Made by a program: the position numbers and the translations under genes. Positions 7,551 to 14,179 of a DNA stretch of 56,930 nucleotides are shown here, one piece after another. The stretch is from Candidatus Kutchimonas denitrificans (GTDB taxonomy: Bacteria > Gemmatimonadota > Gemmatimonadetes > Palauibacterales > KS3-K002). The notes below the pieces were generated by a model, which worked only from the letters and a program-made list of their open reading frames with translations, had not been told where the DNA came from and searched no databases. How positions within the stretch are numbered: the stretch's first letter is position 1; the number at the start of each line of letters is the position of its first letter. The DNA lies in contig JAACAK010000148.1 in assembly GCA_011774835.1 (NCBI GenBank), positions 1 through 56,930 on the forward strand, in the 5' to 3' direction.

Positions 7551-7724
7551 TCTCAGGGGTGTGCAGGCCGTGGCGGACGGTAGCCCTAGCCGTCAGTTGG
7601 AATCGGCTGGCACCACCTCCTTCCGTTCGGTTTCGGGGGCTGGGCCTGCCACCCCGGGCGTCGAGTGCCCCCGTAAAGGTTGCTCGGCGTCTGGGGTCCC
7701 TTTGGCGGGCCTCCGTTTGTCAGA

Positions 7725-7888
7725 GATTCTGGCACCCGACGCGCCGGAAGCCAGCAACCACGCCAAGCATTATCCTACGGGTGGGAGTAACCCCACACGG
7801 GTGAGCCCCGGTCGTATGGGCACATCTGGCGCCCTCATCCCACCCGACGGACGTCCATCCGCATCCCCTGTGGCAGTGATTCTGGCAC
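7725..7888 (+). repeat. Direct repeat pair GATTCTGGCAC
   Basis: Exact 11-base copies at 7725-7735 and 7878-7888. Possible integrase arm sites or part of a structured RNA. Confidence 0.5.
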
Positions 7889-7904
7889 ACACCCGGCCGA
7901 GCCC

Positions 7905-8000
7905 ATGACCATCAGCTACCCCCACCTATTCGCGTCGTGGGCGATCCCATACGCGCTGTACGTGGTGCTCGATCATCTGGTGCCGGGAGGTGAGGGATGA
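7905..8000 (+). CDS. Tiny hypothetical protein (31 aa)
   Basis: ATG at 7905 to TGA at 8000, overlapping the next start by four bases. The middle is hydrophobic (FASWAIPYALYVVL), possibly one short membrane span. No good ribosome site is visible, so it may depend on coupling, or be non-coding. Confidence 0.4.
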   Translation: MTISYPHLFASWAIPYALYVVLDHLVPGGEG

Positions 8001-8203
8001 GGCTTGTGGAGAAGGTTGCGCGATATGTTGGCTTGGAGCAGATGGGGCGCTCGGATGAACAATATGAAGAGGACATCGAGGCCAACGCCCGCGCCATCAT
8101 CGAGGAGGTGGCGGATGCGGTGCTCTGTGCAAACGTGAGGGGCCCGACGGATTACGTGGCGCAGTGGCTCCGCACCCAGCTACGGGAGGGGGAGGATGAG
8201 TGA
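7997..8203 (+). CDS. Small acidic helical protein (68 aa)
   Basis: Unrecognised; largely helical (EQYEEDIEANARAIIEEVAD). ATG follows GGGAGGTGAGGG. The acidic end (GEDE) arises from the recurring ATGAGTGA overlap with the next gene. Part of a run of small accessory genes from 7905 to 12362. Confidence 0.65.
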   Translation: MRLVEKVARYVGLEQMGRSDEQYEEDIEANARAIIEEVADAVLCANVRGPTDYVAQWLRTQLREGEDE

Positions 8204-8390
8204 GAGAGACGACATGCCGTTCGGATTCAACATCTCCGAGCAACACGAGATAGCCGAACGGGCGAATGAGCAGATCCGCCTCTTCTACACTCGCCGTGGC
8301 TGGACACCCATCCCTCACGTAAGCGCTGGTATGGTTCTGACGGTTCTCCAAGAGGCCGCCATGCTCAAGGTCAGGAGGAGCGATGAGTGA
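8196..8390 (+). CDS. Small hypothetical protein (64 aa)
   Basis: Unrecognised. Helix at residues 13-30 (SEQHEIAERANEQIRLFY). Starts and ends in eight-base ATGAGTGA overlaps with its neighbours, with GGGAGGGGGAGG as ribosome site. Confidence 0.65.
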   Translation: MSERDDMPFGFNISEQHEIAERANEQIRLFYTRRGWTPIPHVSAGMVLTVLQEAAMLKVRRSDE

Positions 8391-8562
8391 GGAACCGTAT
8401 TTCTCGTGGAGGGTGTTTTTCTTCGCTCTGTTCTTAGGAATGGTCGTCTTTACCGGCCTTTCCGCAATCGCCGTACTGACGTGGCGAAGGACGCAGACAC
8501 GGAGCTGGAGAGAGGCGTGGCATGTCGTCGTTGGTCACCGCCTGGATAGCACCGATGAGTGA
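8383..8562 (+). CDS. Small membrane protein (59 aa)
   Basis: ATG behind AGGAGGAGCG. One strong hydrophobic span at residues 11-33 (VFFFALFLGMVVFTGLSAIAVL) followed by a basic tail rich in Arg and Trp, so the C-terminus should stay in the cytoplasm. Ends in the ATGAGTGA overlap with the gene at 8555. Function unknown. Confidence 0.6.
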   Translation: MSEEPYFSWRVFFFALFLGMVVFTGLSAIAVLTWRRTQTRSWREAWHVVVGHRLDSTDE

Positions 8563-8827
8563 GAGGGAAGCGCGAACCGGGAGAATCGGCATGTGCGGGG
8601 ATGAAGTGGTGGGGGCTATGGCGAAATCCTTGGTAGACCAGCGTGCAGCCGCCCCCAATGGATTGGTGGAACCCAAACAAATGGCTCGCCGTGTCCTGCG
8701 GGCTGCGTTGGAGGCGGGGGTTCCAAAAGGCGGGGGAGATCCTCGGGAGATAATGACGATGGAGTTGAAGGAGCGTGTGTTCGATCGGCTCCTCTCGGCC
8801 GCCTACGGAGACGAAGACGATGAGTGA
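8555..8827 (+). CDS. Hypothetical protein (90 aa)
   Basis: Unrecognised. Start at ATG in the ATGAGTGA overlap; an ATG 33 bases upstream in the same frame is less likely because it lies inside the previous gene without a ribosome site. Contains a helix-rich C-terminal half (KQMARRVLRAALEAG) and an acidic tail (GDEDDE). Confidence 0.6.
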   Translation: MSEREARTGRIGMCGDEVVGAMAKSLVDQRAAAPNGLVEPKQMARRVLRAALEAGVPKGGGDPREIMTMELKERVFDRLLSAAYGDEDDE

Positions 8828-9089
8828 GGAGAGGACCGAAGACCGGATCGGGACCCATTGGGAAGGCTGCTATGAAGCCTACGGCCACCATGAGTGTGCG
8901 TTGGCTGAGATCGACCGCCTCCGTGAGCGGGAAGAGGTGTTGAGAGGGCACTTAAAGCGCCTGTTGGGCCTCTACCCACGGAAACCGAACGCACACCCCG
9001 GATACCCAGCGTACAAGGCGCATATGGCGCGGGTGGAAACCATTGAGTCCGCCCGCCAAGCGATGAAGGGGGATGGGGGTGCCGAATGA
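8820..9089 (+). CDS. Hypothetical coiled-coil protein (89 aa)
   Basis: Residues 25-60 (CALAEIDRLREREEVLRGHL) look like a short coiled coil. ATG at 8820 in the ATGAGTGA overlap is chosen over an upstream ATG in the same frame. Function unknown. Confidence 0.6.
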   Translation: MSEERTEDRIGTHWEGCYEAYGHHECALAEIDRLREREEVLRGHLKRLLGLYPRKPNAHPGYPAYKAHMARVETIESARQAMKGDGGAE

Positions 9090-9385
9090 GACAGACGAGC
9101 GGAGTGGAGTGGAGGAAGCCGACAGCGGGTGAGGTCAAGAGAGCGTCCGTGATGATCGCCACGGTATGGATCGCCCTGTTCTTCTACAGCTTCGTCGGCG
9201 TTCTCACCTATCGACTACATGAACGGGTGTTTCCGGGTGAGTCCGAAGGAACCCAACACATGTCGGAAGTGGCGGGTGTGTTTTGGCCGGCCATGCTTCC
9301 GATCACGCTGGCGTTCTATGCTGTGGAAGAAGACGCCCGCCAAGCCCTCGGAGAGAGTGGGGAGGACGACCATGGATCAGCGTGA
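9086..9385 (+). CDS. Two-span membrane protein (99 aa)
   Basis: Hydrophobic spans at about 21-43 (SVMIATVWIALFFYSFVGVL) and 66-81 (FWPAMLPITLAFYAV), with an acidic tail. Size and topology are like a small holin, but the location in the early accessory run rather than near the lysis genes at 43.5-46 kb argues for another membrane role, such as superinfection exclusion. Overlaps its neighbours by 4 and 14 bases. Confidence 0.6.
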   Translation: MRQTSGVEWRKPTAGEVKRASVMIATVWIALFFYSFVGVLTYRLHERVFPGESEGTQHMSEVAGVFWPAMLPITLAFYAVEEDARQALGESGEDDHGSA

Positions 9386-9542
9386 ACGCCTACAGTTGGC
9401 GGCACAAGCGGGAACGTACATCGCCAAGGTGCCGGAGTTGGAGGAGCGCATCCGACAGCTAGAAGCGGCGGTGGCGAAGATGCAGGCCGCGATGCGCCAA
9501 CCCCAGACCAGCGAGGAGGGGGGAGATGGAGACGAAGGTTGA
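9372..9542 (+). CDS. Small coiled-coil protein (56 aa)
   Basis: Residues 18-40 have a heptad pattern (VPELEERIRQLEAAVAKMQ), so it probably forms a dimer or trimer. Acidic tail. ATG at 9372 follows GGGGAGGACGACC. Overlaps both neighbours. Confidence 0.6.
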   Translation: MDQRERLQLAAQAGTYIAKVPELEERIRQLEAAVAKMQAAMRQPQTSEEGGDGDEG

Positions 9543-9696
9543 GGCGCAGATAGTGGAGGGGAAGATCGGCGTCCGTTGTGGATCGTGTGGCAAGCAGACA
9601 GTCAATAATCCATGCGGGCATTGCGGGACGAACATGGAACTGACTCCCGCCGCCCGCAGAGCCCTGGGCCTGGAGACGGGAGAGGAGCGTGAGTGA
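9526..9696 (+). CDS. Zinc-ribbon small protein (56 aa)
   Basis: Cys18-x2-Cys21 (RCGSCG) and Cys30-x2-Cys33 (PCGHCG) form a classical four-Cys zinc ribbon. ATG behind GAGGAGGGGGGAG. Overlaps the next gene (GTG at 9689) by eight bases. Probably an adaptor or transcription-related protein; target unknown. Confidence 0.65.
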   Translation: METKVEAQIVEGKIGVRCGSCGKQTVNNPCGHCGTNMELTPAARRALGLETGEERE

Positions 9697-10021
9697 CCGG
9701 AGGGAGGCCGCACGAGAAGCCGTCAAGACGTTGGTGAGCATCTGCCACACCCGCTACACGCAGGGGTTTCCGGGTGACAAGGTGCGTGAGGCCAAGCGGA
9801 CGATCCTGGCCGCGCTCGATGGGGAGGAGGACGAGCGGGATTACGAGATGTTCCACGACCGCCACATCACCGACGACGAACACCGTCGAGCGAGGGATAC
9901 GTGGGAGACCCTGCACTCCGCCATCGACAGCGGGGCGATCAACGAGAACACCGCCATACACCTACTCGCCAAAGAGTTCGCGGCGATCCGGCGGGTATTT
10001 GAGGAGGGAGCGACCCCATGA
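9689..10021 (+). CDS. Hypothetical helical protein (110 aa)
   Basis: No family recognised. Charged helices throughout; DEHRRARDTWETLHSAID and AIHLLAKEFAAIRR are amphipathic. GTG start in overlap with the previous stop, ribosome site GGGAGAGGAGC. Four-base overlap with the next gene. Confidence 0.65.
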   Translation: MSDRREAAREAVKTLVSICHTRYTQGFPGDKVREAKRTILAALDGEEDERDYEMFHDRHITDDEHRRARDTWETLHSAIDSGAINENTAIHLLAKEFAAIRRVFEEGATP

Positions 10022-10890
10022 GCGAGGCCAAGGATACAGCGGCAGAAGCCGTGTGTTTCGGGTGTCGTCACCAGCAAGAGATCAACCCGAGACGCGCTAT
10101 CGAGAGGGAGGTGTGCAACAACTGTGGAGGCAAGGACATTGCCATCGTTCCAGCCCACCGCCCCGACGAGGTGGGGGAGGACGAGCGAGAAGTATTCCCC
10201 GACGTACAGCGCCGATGCCTCAGTTGCGGAAAGACATTCACGGCGTCCGTGGTGACGAGCCATATGCGCTGTTCGGAATGTAGGTCGCCCACCCCCGAGC
10301 CCTCCGGGGATGAGACTTGCACCTGCGTCGGTGAGAGCCAAGTGGATGCCGAGCCGGGCCGTCACCATTCCCCGAAGTGTCCGATGTGGCGTGAAGGCGG
10401 CGTCGAGCCCTCCGGGGATGGGGAGGCCCGAAAGCTCCTGCGTGGATATGAGGGCGCGTATCAGACGCTCATGCGGGTGGAGTCGGAGCACGGCAGCGAT
10501 GATCGGTGGAACGCGGCCAACAAGCGGTATCAGCGAGCGCGAAAAGAGATCCTCGCCCGCCTCGAACGTCACGGGGAGGTGGTGGCGGAGGGGTGGAACG
10601 GAAAGGAAACCGACCACATTCATCGGCACGCAGTCTGGCTCACCGAGTTGTGTTCGGACCTCGTCCTCGGGGGCGAGCACGGTTGGACCACACTGGACCG
10701 TGAAGAATTTCGGCGCTTCCGAGAGAGGGTCGGAAAACACCTGGGCGACGAGTCGCGGGCCGTAGAGGCCGTGTTGTGGGATGACGACGTGGGCGGCGAT
10801 CCCCGTGACTTGGCGCGTGAAATCGTTCGACTTCGTAAAGAAATCGAGCATCTGAGAGGAAGAGGAGCGAACCGAAATGAATCCGGTTGA
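10018..10890 (+). CDS. Multi-zinc-ribbon plus coiled-coil protein (290 aa)
   Basis: The N-terminal half has repeated Cys pairs: CFGC (13-16), CNNCG (33-37), CLSCG and CSEC (about 67-88), then CTCV and a CPMW segment, enough for two or three zinc ribbons. Two EPSGD elements (about 95 and 130) form short linkers. The C-terminal half is helical, ending in a coiled coil (IVRLRKEIEHLRG). It looks like a fusion of several small accessory modules. Function unknown. Confidence 0.65.
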   Translation: MSEAKDTAAEAVCFGCRHQQEINPRRAIEREVCNNCGGKDIAIVPAHRPDEVGEDEREVFPDVQRRCLSCGKTFTASVVTSHMRCSECRSPTPEPSGDETCTCVGESQVDAEPGRHHSPKCPMWREGGVEPSGDGEARKLLRGYEGAYQTLMRVESEHGSDDRWNAANKRYQRARKEILARLERHGEVVAEGWNGKETDHIHRHAVWLTELCSDLVLGGEHGWTTLDREEFRRFRERVGKHLGDESRAVEAVLWDDDVGGDPRDLAREIVRLRKEIEHLRGRGANRNESG

Positions 10891-11536
10891 AGCAGGTGAT
10901 TGGAATCTTGCTGGTCGCCTTGCCGAGTTTGCGGCCAACGCTCCACCAGGAGTGACGGGCCAAGAAAAGGCCGCAATCCGTGAGGCTGCTCGCCGTTTGC
11001 GTCAGCATCCGACTCCCGAACCCGGAGATGAGAAGATCGTGGTGGAGGGGGAAATCGGAATGATCCATTGGCCAAGTCCCACCGCACCGATCCAGTTCAC
11101 CCTGGAAAGTCACGGATGCCATAGACTGGCCCTGAGTTCGGGTGATTCCGTCCGCCTCGTCCGCCACCACACCGAGCCCGACACCGAACCAAGGGAGCAC
11201 ACCGTGAAAACAGGAGCCGAGAGGATCGCCGCCGAACGCCGCCGTCAGATGGAAGAGGAAGGCTGGGACAGCGACCACGACGACAGCCACCACGGAGGGG
11301 AACTTGCACTTGCCGCCGCCGCCTATGCAGCGGCCCCGCAGCGCTTGTACCAGAAGGTTGAGCGGCGTGACGTGGTGTCTTTTAGGGACGCTTGGCCTTG
11401 GGAGCCAGGCTGGGATAAGCGCGATAAGCACGGAGAGATCCGACGGCTAGAGATCGCGGGTGCTCTGATCGCCGCTGAGATAGACAGGCTTTTGCGGGCG
11501 GTCTACACCAAAACCGCAGAGGTAGAAGATGATTGA
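10877..11536 (+). CDS. Ea22-type protein with C-terminal phage helical domain
   Basis: The C-terminal part (about 112-215) has the widely shared phage pattern GAERIAAERRRQ-x4-GWDSDHD, HGGELALAAAAYA, AWPWEPGWDK and EIRRLEIAGALIAAEIDRL. This domain is found at the end of Ea22-like and other accessory proteins; some recent annotations relate it to all-alpha nucleotide pyrophosphohydrolases. The N-terminal half is a separate unknown module joined by a TEPDTEPRE linker. Biochemical role not established. Confidence 0.7.
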   Translation: MNPVEAGDWNLAGRLAEFAANAPPGVTGQEKAAIREAARRLRQHPTPEPGDEKIVVEGEIGMIHWPSPTAPIQFTLESHGCHRLALSSGDSVRLVRHHTEPDTEPREHTVKTGAERIAAERRRQMEEEGWDSDHDDSHHGGELALAAAAYAAAPQRLYQKVERRDVVSFRDAWPWEPGWDKRDKHGEIRRLEIAGALIAAEIDRLLRAVYTKTAEVEDD

Positions 11537-11680
11537 AACAAAGCAAAGATTGCAGAATGCCCGCTGCTGGCGATGTGGTCATGATGTGGATGAACATGCA
11601 ATCATCGGTTGCGTCCATGGTGCCTGCAAATGTTCAAGTTTCGTTCGGGTTCTGAGGAGGAGGGCCGAGCCCGACACCGA
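11172..11680 (+). repeat. 16-base repeat encoding EPDTE linker
   Basis: CCGAGCCCGACACCGA occurs exactly at 11172-11187 (inside the Ea22-type gene) and 11665-11680 (inside the next gene), in the same reading sense (EPDTE). It marks a shared linker and a possible recombination point between accessory genes. Confidence 0.5.
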
Positions 11681-11702
11681 GCCTGGGGGAGAGGATGGCT
11701 GA
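11529..11702 (+). CDS. Small Cys/His-rich protein (57 aa)
   Basis: Cys13-x2-Cys16-GH and then Cys28, His30, Cys33-x-Cys35 suggest a zinc-binding knuckle. ATG overlaps the end of the Ea22-type gene. C-terminal linker AEPDTEPGG repeats the one in the upstream gene, so the tail may have been copied by recombination. Unknown role. Confidence 0.55.
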   Translation: MIETKQRLQNARCWRCGHDVDEHAIIGCVHGACKCSSFVRVLRRRAEPDTEPGGEDG

Positions 11703-11898
11703 GCGAATGAGCGACGCCCAACTCGAGCGGCTGGCGAAACTGCATTACCTGGAACGACTGTTAGCACATACCGCCCCAGTGCTCCACGCCCAGGAGAAGC
11801 CGTTCTTCGACCGCGAGATCGGGCGAATCATCGAGAACGAGGTTGATCGTCAGTTGGCCGAGCCCACCGAGGCCGATGGGGAGGACGGAGATGAGTAA
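11695..11898 (+). CDS. Small helical acidic protein (67 aa)
   Basis: Unrecognised. Two helices (DAQLERLAKLHYLERLLAHT; FDREIGRIIENEVDRQL) and an acidic tail. ATG with GGGGGAGAGG upstream. Ends in an eight-base ATGAGTAA overlap with the HicB-like gene. Confidence 0.6.
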   Translation: MAERMSDAQLERLAKLHYLERLLAHTAPVLHAQEKPFFDREIGRIIENEVDRQLAEPTEADGEDGDE

Positions 11899-12256
11899 AA
11901 AGCTACACCACGGGTACGCGGTGGCGCTGACATACGACCCGCATTGGCCCTATGACGGTGATCCTGTCGGGGTCTGGTGTGCGCATCCGATAGCGATGCC
12001 GGGATGCATAACTCAGGGGCATACGAAGAGCGAGGCGTTGGCAGATCTCGACCGCATCATCCCGATCATGCACGAGCACGCCGCCAAACACGGCCGAACG
12101 TTGCCGCAACCCGACGTACCCGAGTGTGTGGGCGGCCTGGAATTCATCGGTGAATGGGATTCTGGGATGCACCTAGAGTGGATATCCGTTGGGCCGGCCC
12201 GCCCCCAGGACGCGGAGGACCGGGCGACCCCACAGACGAGGACGAGGGATGAGTAA
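11891..12256 (+). CDS. HicB-like antitoxin-fold protein (121 aa)
   Basis: The order Y-x-V-A-L-T-Y (strand), then WCAHPIAMPGCITQGHT and SEALADLDRIIPIM matches the partial RNase-H fold of HicB antitoxins (strand, P-x-L-PGC-x-T-x-G-x-T, helix with EA). No HicA toxin (a short dsRNA-binding-like protein) is beside it, so it is a solitary HicB-like protein, as often found in phages. ATG chosen at 11891 in the ATGAGTAA overlap. Confidence 0.6.
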   Translation: MSKKLHHGYAVALTYDPHWPYDGDPVGVWCAHPIAMPGCITQGHTKSEALADLDRIIPIMHEHAAKHGRTLPQPDVPECVGGLEFIGEWDSGMHLEWISVGPARPQDAEDRATPQTRTRDE

Positions 12257-12362
12257 GTGGGAAGCAATCGGCTACATAGCGATTCTGGTGGGATTTATCA
12301 TAGGCTCCGTGTCGGGTGTGTTGACGGTCCGGCGGCGCACAGACAGCGAGGACGATGGCTGA
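12249..12362 (+). CDS. Tiny membrane protein (37 aa)
   Basis: ATG at 12249 within an ATGAGTAA overlap; TGA at 12362. Residues 7-27 are one hydrophobic span with Gly spacing (IGYIAILVGFIIGSVSGVL), then a basic/acidic tail (VRRRTDSEDDG). Last gene of the early run; followed by the regulatory region. Confidence 0.55.
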   Translation: MSKWEAIGYIAILVGFIIGSVSGVLTVRRRTDSEDDG

Positions 12363-12370
12363 GGGCCACG

Positions 12371-12398
12371 TTGACCAAAGTTGAGTGAGGATTACGTT
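12371..12398 (+). promoter_or_regulatory. Promoter-like TTGACC...TACGTT
   Basis: A TTGACC -35-like hexamer (12371-12376) is followed after 16 bases by TACGTT and then CAATATG. The pair TTGACC plus TACGT[TC]CAATATG recurs at 13408-13460. The -10 match to TATAAT is weak, so a phage-specific promoter or protein site is possible. Confidence 0.35.
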
Positions 12399-12446
12399 CA
12401 ATATGAGAGAACCGAACACTTGCCGTAAGGACCACACATGCTACCA

Positions 12447-12526
12447 AGAAGTCCGGTTCGCCAAGCGGCGCTTTTTGCGTCGGGGTTCTCTCACGTCCTC
12501 TACGGCGGCGGCCGGGCTTCTTTTTT
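12447..12526 (+). terminator. Long-loop hairpin with U-run
   Basis: AGAAGTCCGG (12447-12456) pairs with CCGGGCTTCT (12512-12521; one G-U), followed directly by six T. Inside the loop a smaller CGCC/GGCG hairpin (12459-12470) is followed by five T. Together they look like a terminator or attenuator. A competing pairing, GAGAGAACC (12405-12413) with GGTTCTCTC (12484-12492), interleaves with it. Confidence 0.5.
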
Positions 12527-12529
12527 GTA

Positions 12530-12950
12530 TCCCACCTATCAGCACCAGGCGGTTTCGGACCCACGTCTCCCGCCAGGTATTCGGCGACCAAACCCCAAAG
12601 ATCGTGCCCTCCCCACGGAGGGGTCAGGAGCGCGGCGAGCGCACCACACAAATCCGGGCTCTGTCCAACCTGACAACCCGGTGCGAGGGAGCGCGCTCAG
12701 ATCCGCGAGCGGCACAGCACCGCACGGCCGTCTCGAGATGCGGCCACAAGGCGAGCTCCGCAATGGCCAGAGCTACGCCCCGGGTGACTGCGATCCCGGA
12801 GCTTTCCACATCTTGCGAGAAGCGGCGCGCCGAGTTTTCCACAGTCTTTTGCGCGGTTCGCCCCGACTGTAAAAGACACAGAGAACAGCCGCACTGCTGC
12901 CGCAGGACCCGCTGGCGGGCCTTCCCTCGCTATAATGGTCGGGGCATGTC
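12530..12950 (+). other. Non-coding region, origin candidate
   Basis: No convincing gene on either strand; the long open frames here are Arg/Ser/Pro-rich shadows. It contains TTTTCCACA (12835-12843), matching the relaxed DnaA box TTWTNCACA, and CTTTCCACA (12802-12810) 33 bases away, i.e. about three helical turns. A 7-base inverted repeat GTCTTTT/AAAAGAC (12844-12877) follows, and a perfect TATAAT box lies at 12931-12936. A replication origin or a control region for the gene at 12954 is possible. Confidence 0.35.
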
Positions 12951-12953
12951 TTG

Positions 12954-13304
12954 ATGGAAAACAAGGTGTTCTTTGGCGCGGCGAAGTTCGCGTTACAGGA
13001 GCACTGGTGGCAGGCAGAGAAACCGCCGGTATACACGATAGGACGCGAGCTTTCGGCGTTGAAACCTTGGCGTAAACAGGTAGACGACGACGAATTGCTG
13101 ATAGAGGCACTCAAGCTGTATGAGGGAAGCCCGCTGATGCTGCTCTACGCCCACAAGAAGGGTAACAACCATATCTTGAACCGCTTACTAGCGAAGGCGC
13201 GCCAGAAGCGGGAGACGCACCGCAACCACGTGAGCGAGGGCCTCAAGGACTTCGCCAGGGGCATCTTGAACGATGAGACGCCGAGCACAGGCACCGATGG
13301 ATAG
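12954..13304 (+). CDS. Hypothetical protein (116 aa) behind TATAAT box
   Basis: Unrecognised. Basic and helical, e.g. HILNRLLAKARQKRETHRNHV, with an aromatic N-terminal segment (EHWWQAEKPP). ATG at 12954 is chosen; an in-frame TTG at 12951 is possible. TATAAT ends 18 bases before the start, so the message would have a very short leader. Standing alone between two regulatory regions, it could be a late-gene regulator or antiterminator; this is inference from position only. Confidence 0.65.
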   Translation: MENKVFFGAAKFALQEHWWQAEKPPVYTIGRELSALKPWRKQVDDDELLIEALKLYEGSPLMLLYAHKKGNNHILNRLLAKARQKRETHRNHVSEGLKDFARGILNDETPSTGTDG

Positions 13305-13407
13305 CGTCACCCCGATCAGCGAGATCATCCGAGGGACGGGCTAGAACGATGCACCGTCAACGGCCCGTGGGTGACGGTGGGGGAGTCAACCGGATTCCAT
13401 TGACACG

Positions 13408-13440
13408 TTGACCGAAACACGAAGGAAGCGGTAAGTTAGA
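13408..13440 (+). promoter_or_regulatory. Promoter-like TTGACCGAAAC...TAAGTTAGA
   Basis: TTGACC, 18 bases, TAAGTT, then AGA. The same layout with many identical positions (TTGACC[C]GAAAC, AAGCGG, AA[AG]TTAGAT) is found at 27830-27863, which argues for a conserved phage promoter used in front of late operons. The -10 match is weak by sigma-70 rules. Confidence 0.5.
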
Positions 13441-13471
13441 TAGACAATACGTCCAATATGGCCGGAGCGTG

Positions 13472-13507
13472 GCCGCCAGTCTCCTGCGGGGGACGTGGCG
13501 GCTTTTT
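13472..13507 (+). terminator. Intrinsic-terminator-like hairpin before operon start
   Basis: GCCGCCA (13472-13478) pairs with TGGCGGC (13496-13502), with an inner GTCTCC/GGGGAC stem and TGCG loop and a single bulge, followed by TTTTTCTTT. It lies between the promoter-like element and the first gene of the operon (13521), so it would have to be read through or regulated. Confidence 0.7.
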
Positions 13508-13520
13508 CTTTAGGTGAGCG

Positions 13521-13721
13521 ATGCCGTTGATTCGCTGTAGGGCCGCGACGAGAGTGAGCGCCAAACCATGCGACGGATTCGTGGCCCGTATCCCCTACCC
13601 GGTACGCTTTGTGGATGTGGTCGACCGCCACGAAGACGCCGATCCCACCTCGCTTGTTATACCGTGCCTGTCCTGCCAGACGCTCCACGAGTTTGCGCCC
13701 GCCTGGAAGGACGCCGCCTGA
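13521..13721 (+). CDS. Small CxxC protein, first gene of late/glycan operon (66 aa)
   Basis: Unrecognised. CLSCQTLHEF (49-58) suggests half a zinc site; a further Cys is at residue 6. ATG follows TTAGGTGAGCG immediately behind the terminator-like hairpin. Stop overlaps the next ATG by one base (TGATG). Confidence 0.6.
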   Translation: MPLIRCRAATRVSAKPCDGFVARIPYPVRFVDVVDRHEDADPTSLVIPCLSCQTLHEFAPAWKDAA

Positions 13722-14179
13722 TGCCATACCTGAAAGAACCTGAGCCGAGGCACTACGGACGTCTGGGGTCGACGATCAAGTACAGCCGGCAGGGTCTACG
13801 CTTCGAGGAAGCGGTCGGCGTGCTCTACGACCCGCAGCAGATCCCGCCGGCGGAGTTGGACCGCAAGTGGGACGAGCTCCAGGAACAGAAGCTCACCGAG
13901 TTGGACGAAATCATCGAGCGCGTCGACATGACACCCGAGACAGCGGCGCGGCTCGTCTATCAGAAGGCGTGGGACATCGCGCTCACGATCCGCGCCGAAT
14001 GGCCGGAGCACGTGATCCCAGACCCGGGGCTCAACCACCCCGAGCCACGAGACGAGCGCGGCTGGTGGTATCCGAGCGAAGACGAGCGCGGCAGGATCGA
14101 GGACCGCAGGGAGCGCAGGGAGAAGGGCATGTACATTGCGGAGACCGGCGACTGGGCCGTAGACGGGGAGGGGGTATGA
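13721..14179 (+). CDS. Hypothetical protein (152 aa)
   Basis: No family recognised. Residues 45-80 are a charged helix (RKWDELQEQKLTELDEIIER); the C-terminal part is rich in Arg/Glu (DERGRIEDRRERREKGMY). ATG at 13721 is chosen over upstream in-frame ATGs because of the TGATG junction. Overlaps the next gene by four bases. Confidence 0.65.
   Translation: MPYLKEPEPRHYGRLGSTIKYSRQGLRFEEAVGVLYDPQQIPPAELDRKWDELQEQKLTELDEIIERVDMTPETAARLVYQKAWDIALTIRAEWPEHVIPDPGLNHPEPRDERGWWYPSEDERGRIEDRRERREKGMYIAETGDWAVDGEGV

Larger units (their letters stand above)
7401..7904 (+). other. Non-coding stretch behind integrase (attP candidate)
   Basis: About 500 bases with no convincing gene. A frame is open from 7375 to 7908 but its product is Pro/Ser/Arg-rich and low in complexity. 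The stretch holds two pairs of exact 11-base direct repeats, GTGTTGGACGC (7493 and 7540) and GATTCTGGCAC (7725 and 7878), and an inverted repeat CCCGTT/AACGGG near 7418-7442. Repeats of this size flanking an integrase gene are what arm-type integrase sites look like, so attP may be here; no tRNA-like core is seen. Confidence 0.4.
13305..13520 (+). other. Intergenic control region before the glycan operon
   Basis: No gene is supported. The stretch contains TTGACA (13400-13405), TTGACC (13408-13413), a GTAAGTTAGATA element and a strong hairpin with a U-run (listed separately), directly in front of the operon that starts at 13521. Confidence 0.5.

Noticed and set aside
7375-7908. 177-codon open frame overlapping the end of the integrase gene
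   Set aside because: Product is Pro/Ser/Arg-rich with no domain pattern, no ribosome site at its first ATG; more likely non-coding attP region. The ATGA overlap with 7905 keeps a small doubt.
9086-9385. Holin of the lysis cassette
   Set aside because: Two-span topology fits, but it lies 34 kb from the peptidase-like genes, in the early accessory run.
9841-10938. 365-codon - strand frame opposite the zinc-ribbon protein
   Set aside because: Shadow; the + strand genes show overlaps, ribosome sites and zinc motifs.
12385-12954. 189- and 144-codon + strand frames and a 117-codon - strand frame in the control region
   Set aside because: Compositions are typical of shadows in GC-rich DNA (Arg/Ser/Pro), they cross the U-run hairpins and promoter-like elements, and show no known motif.
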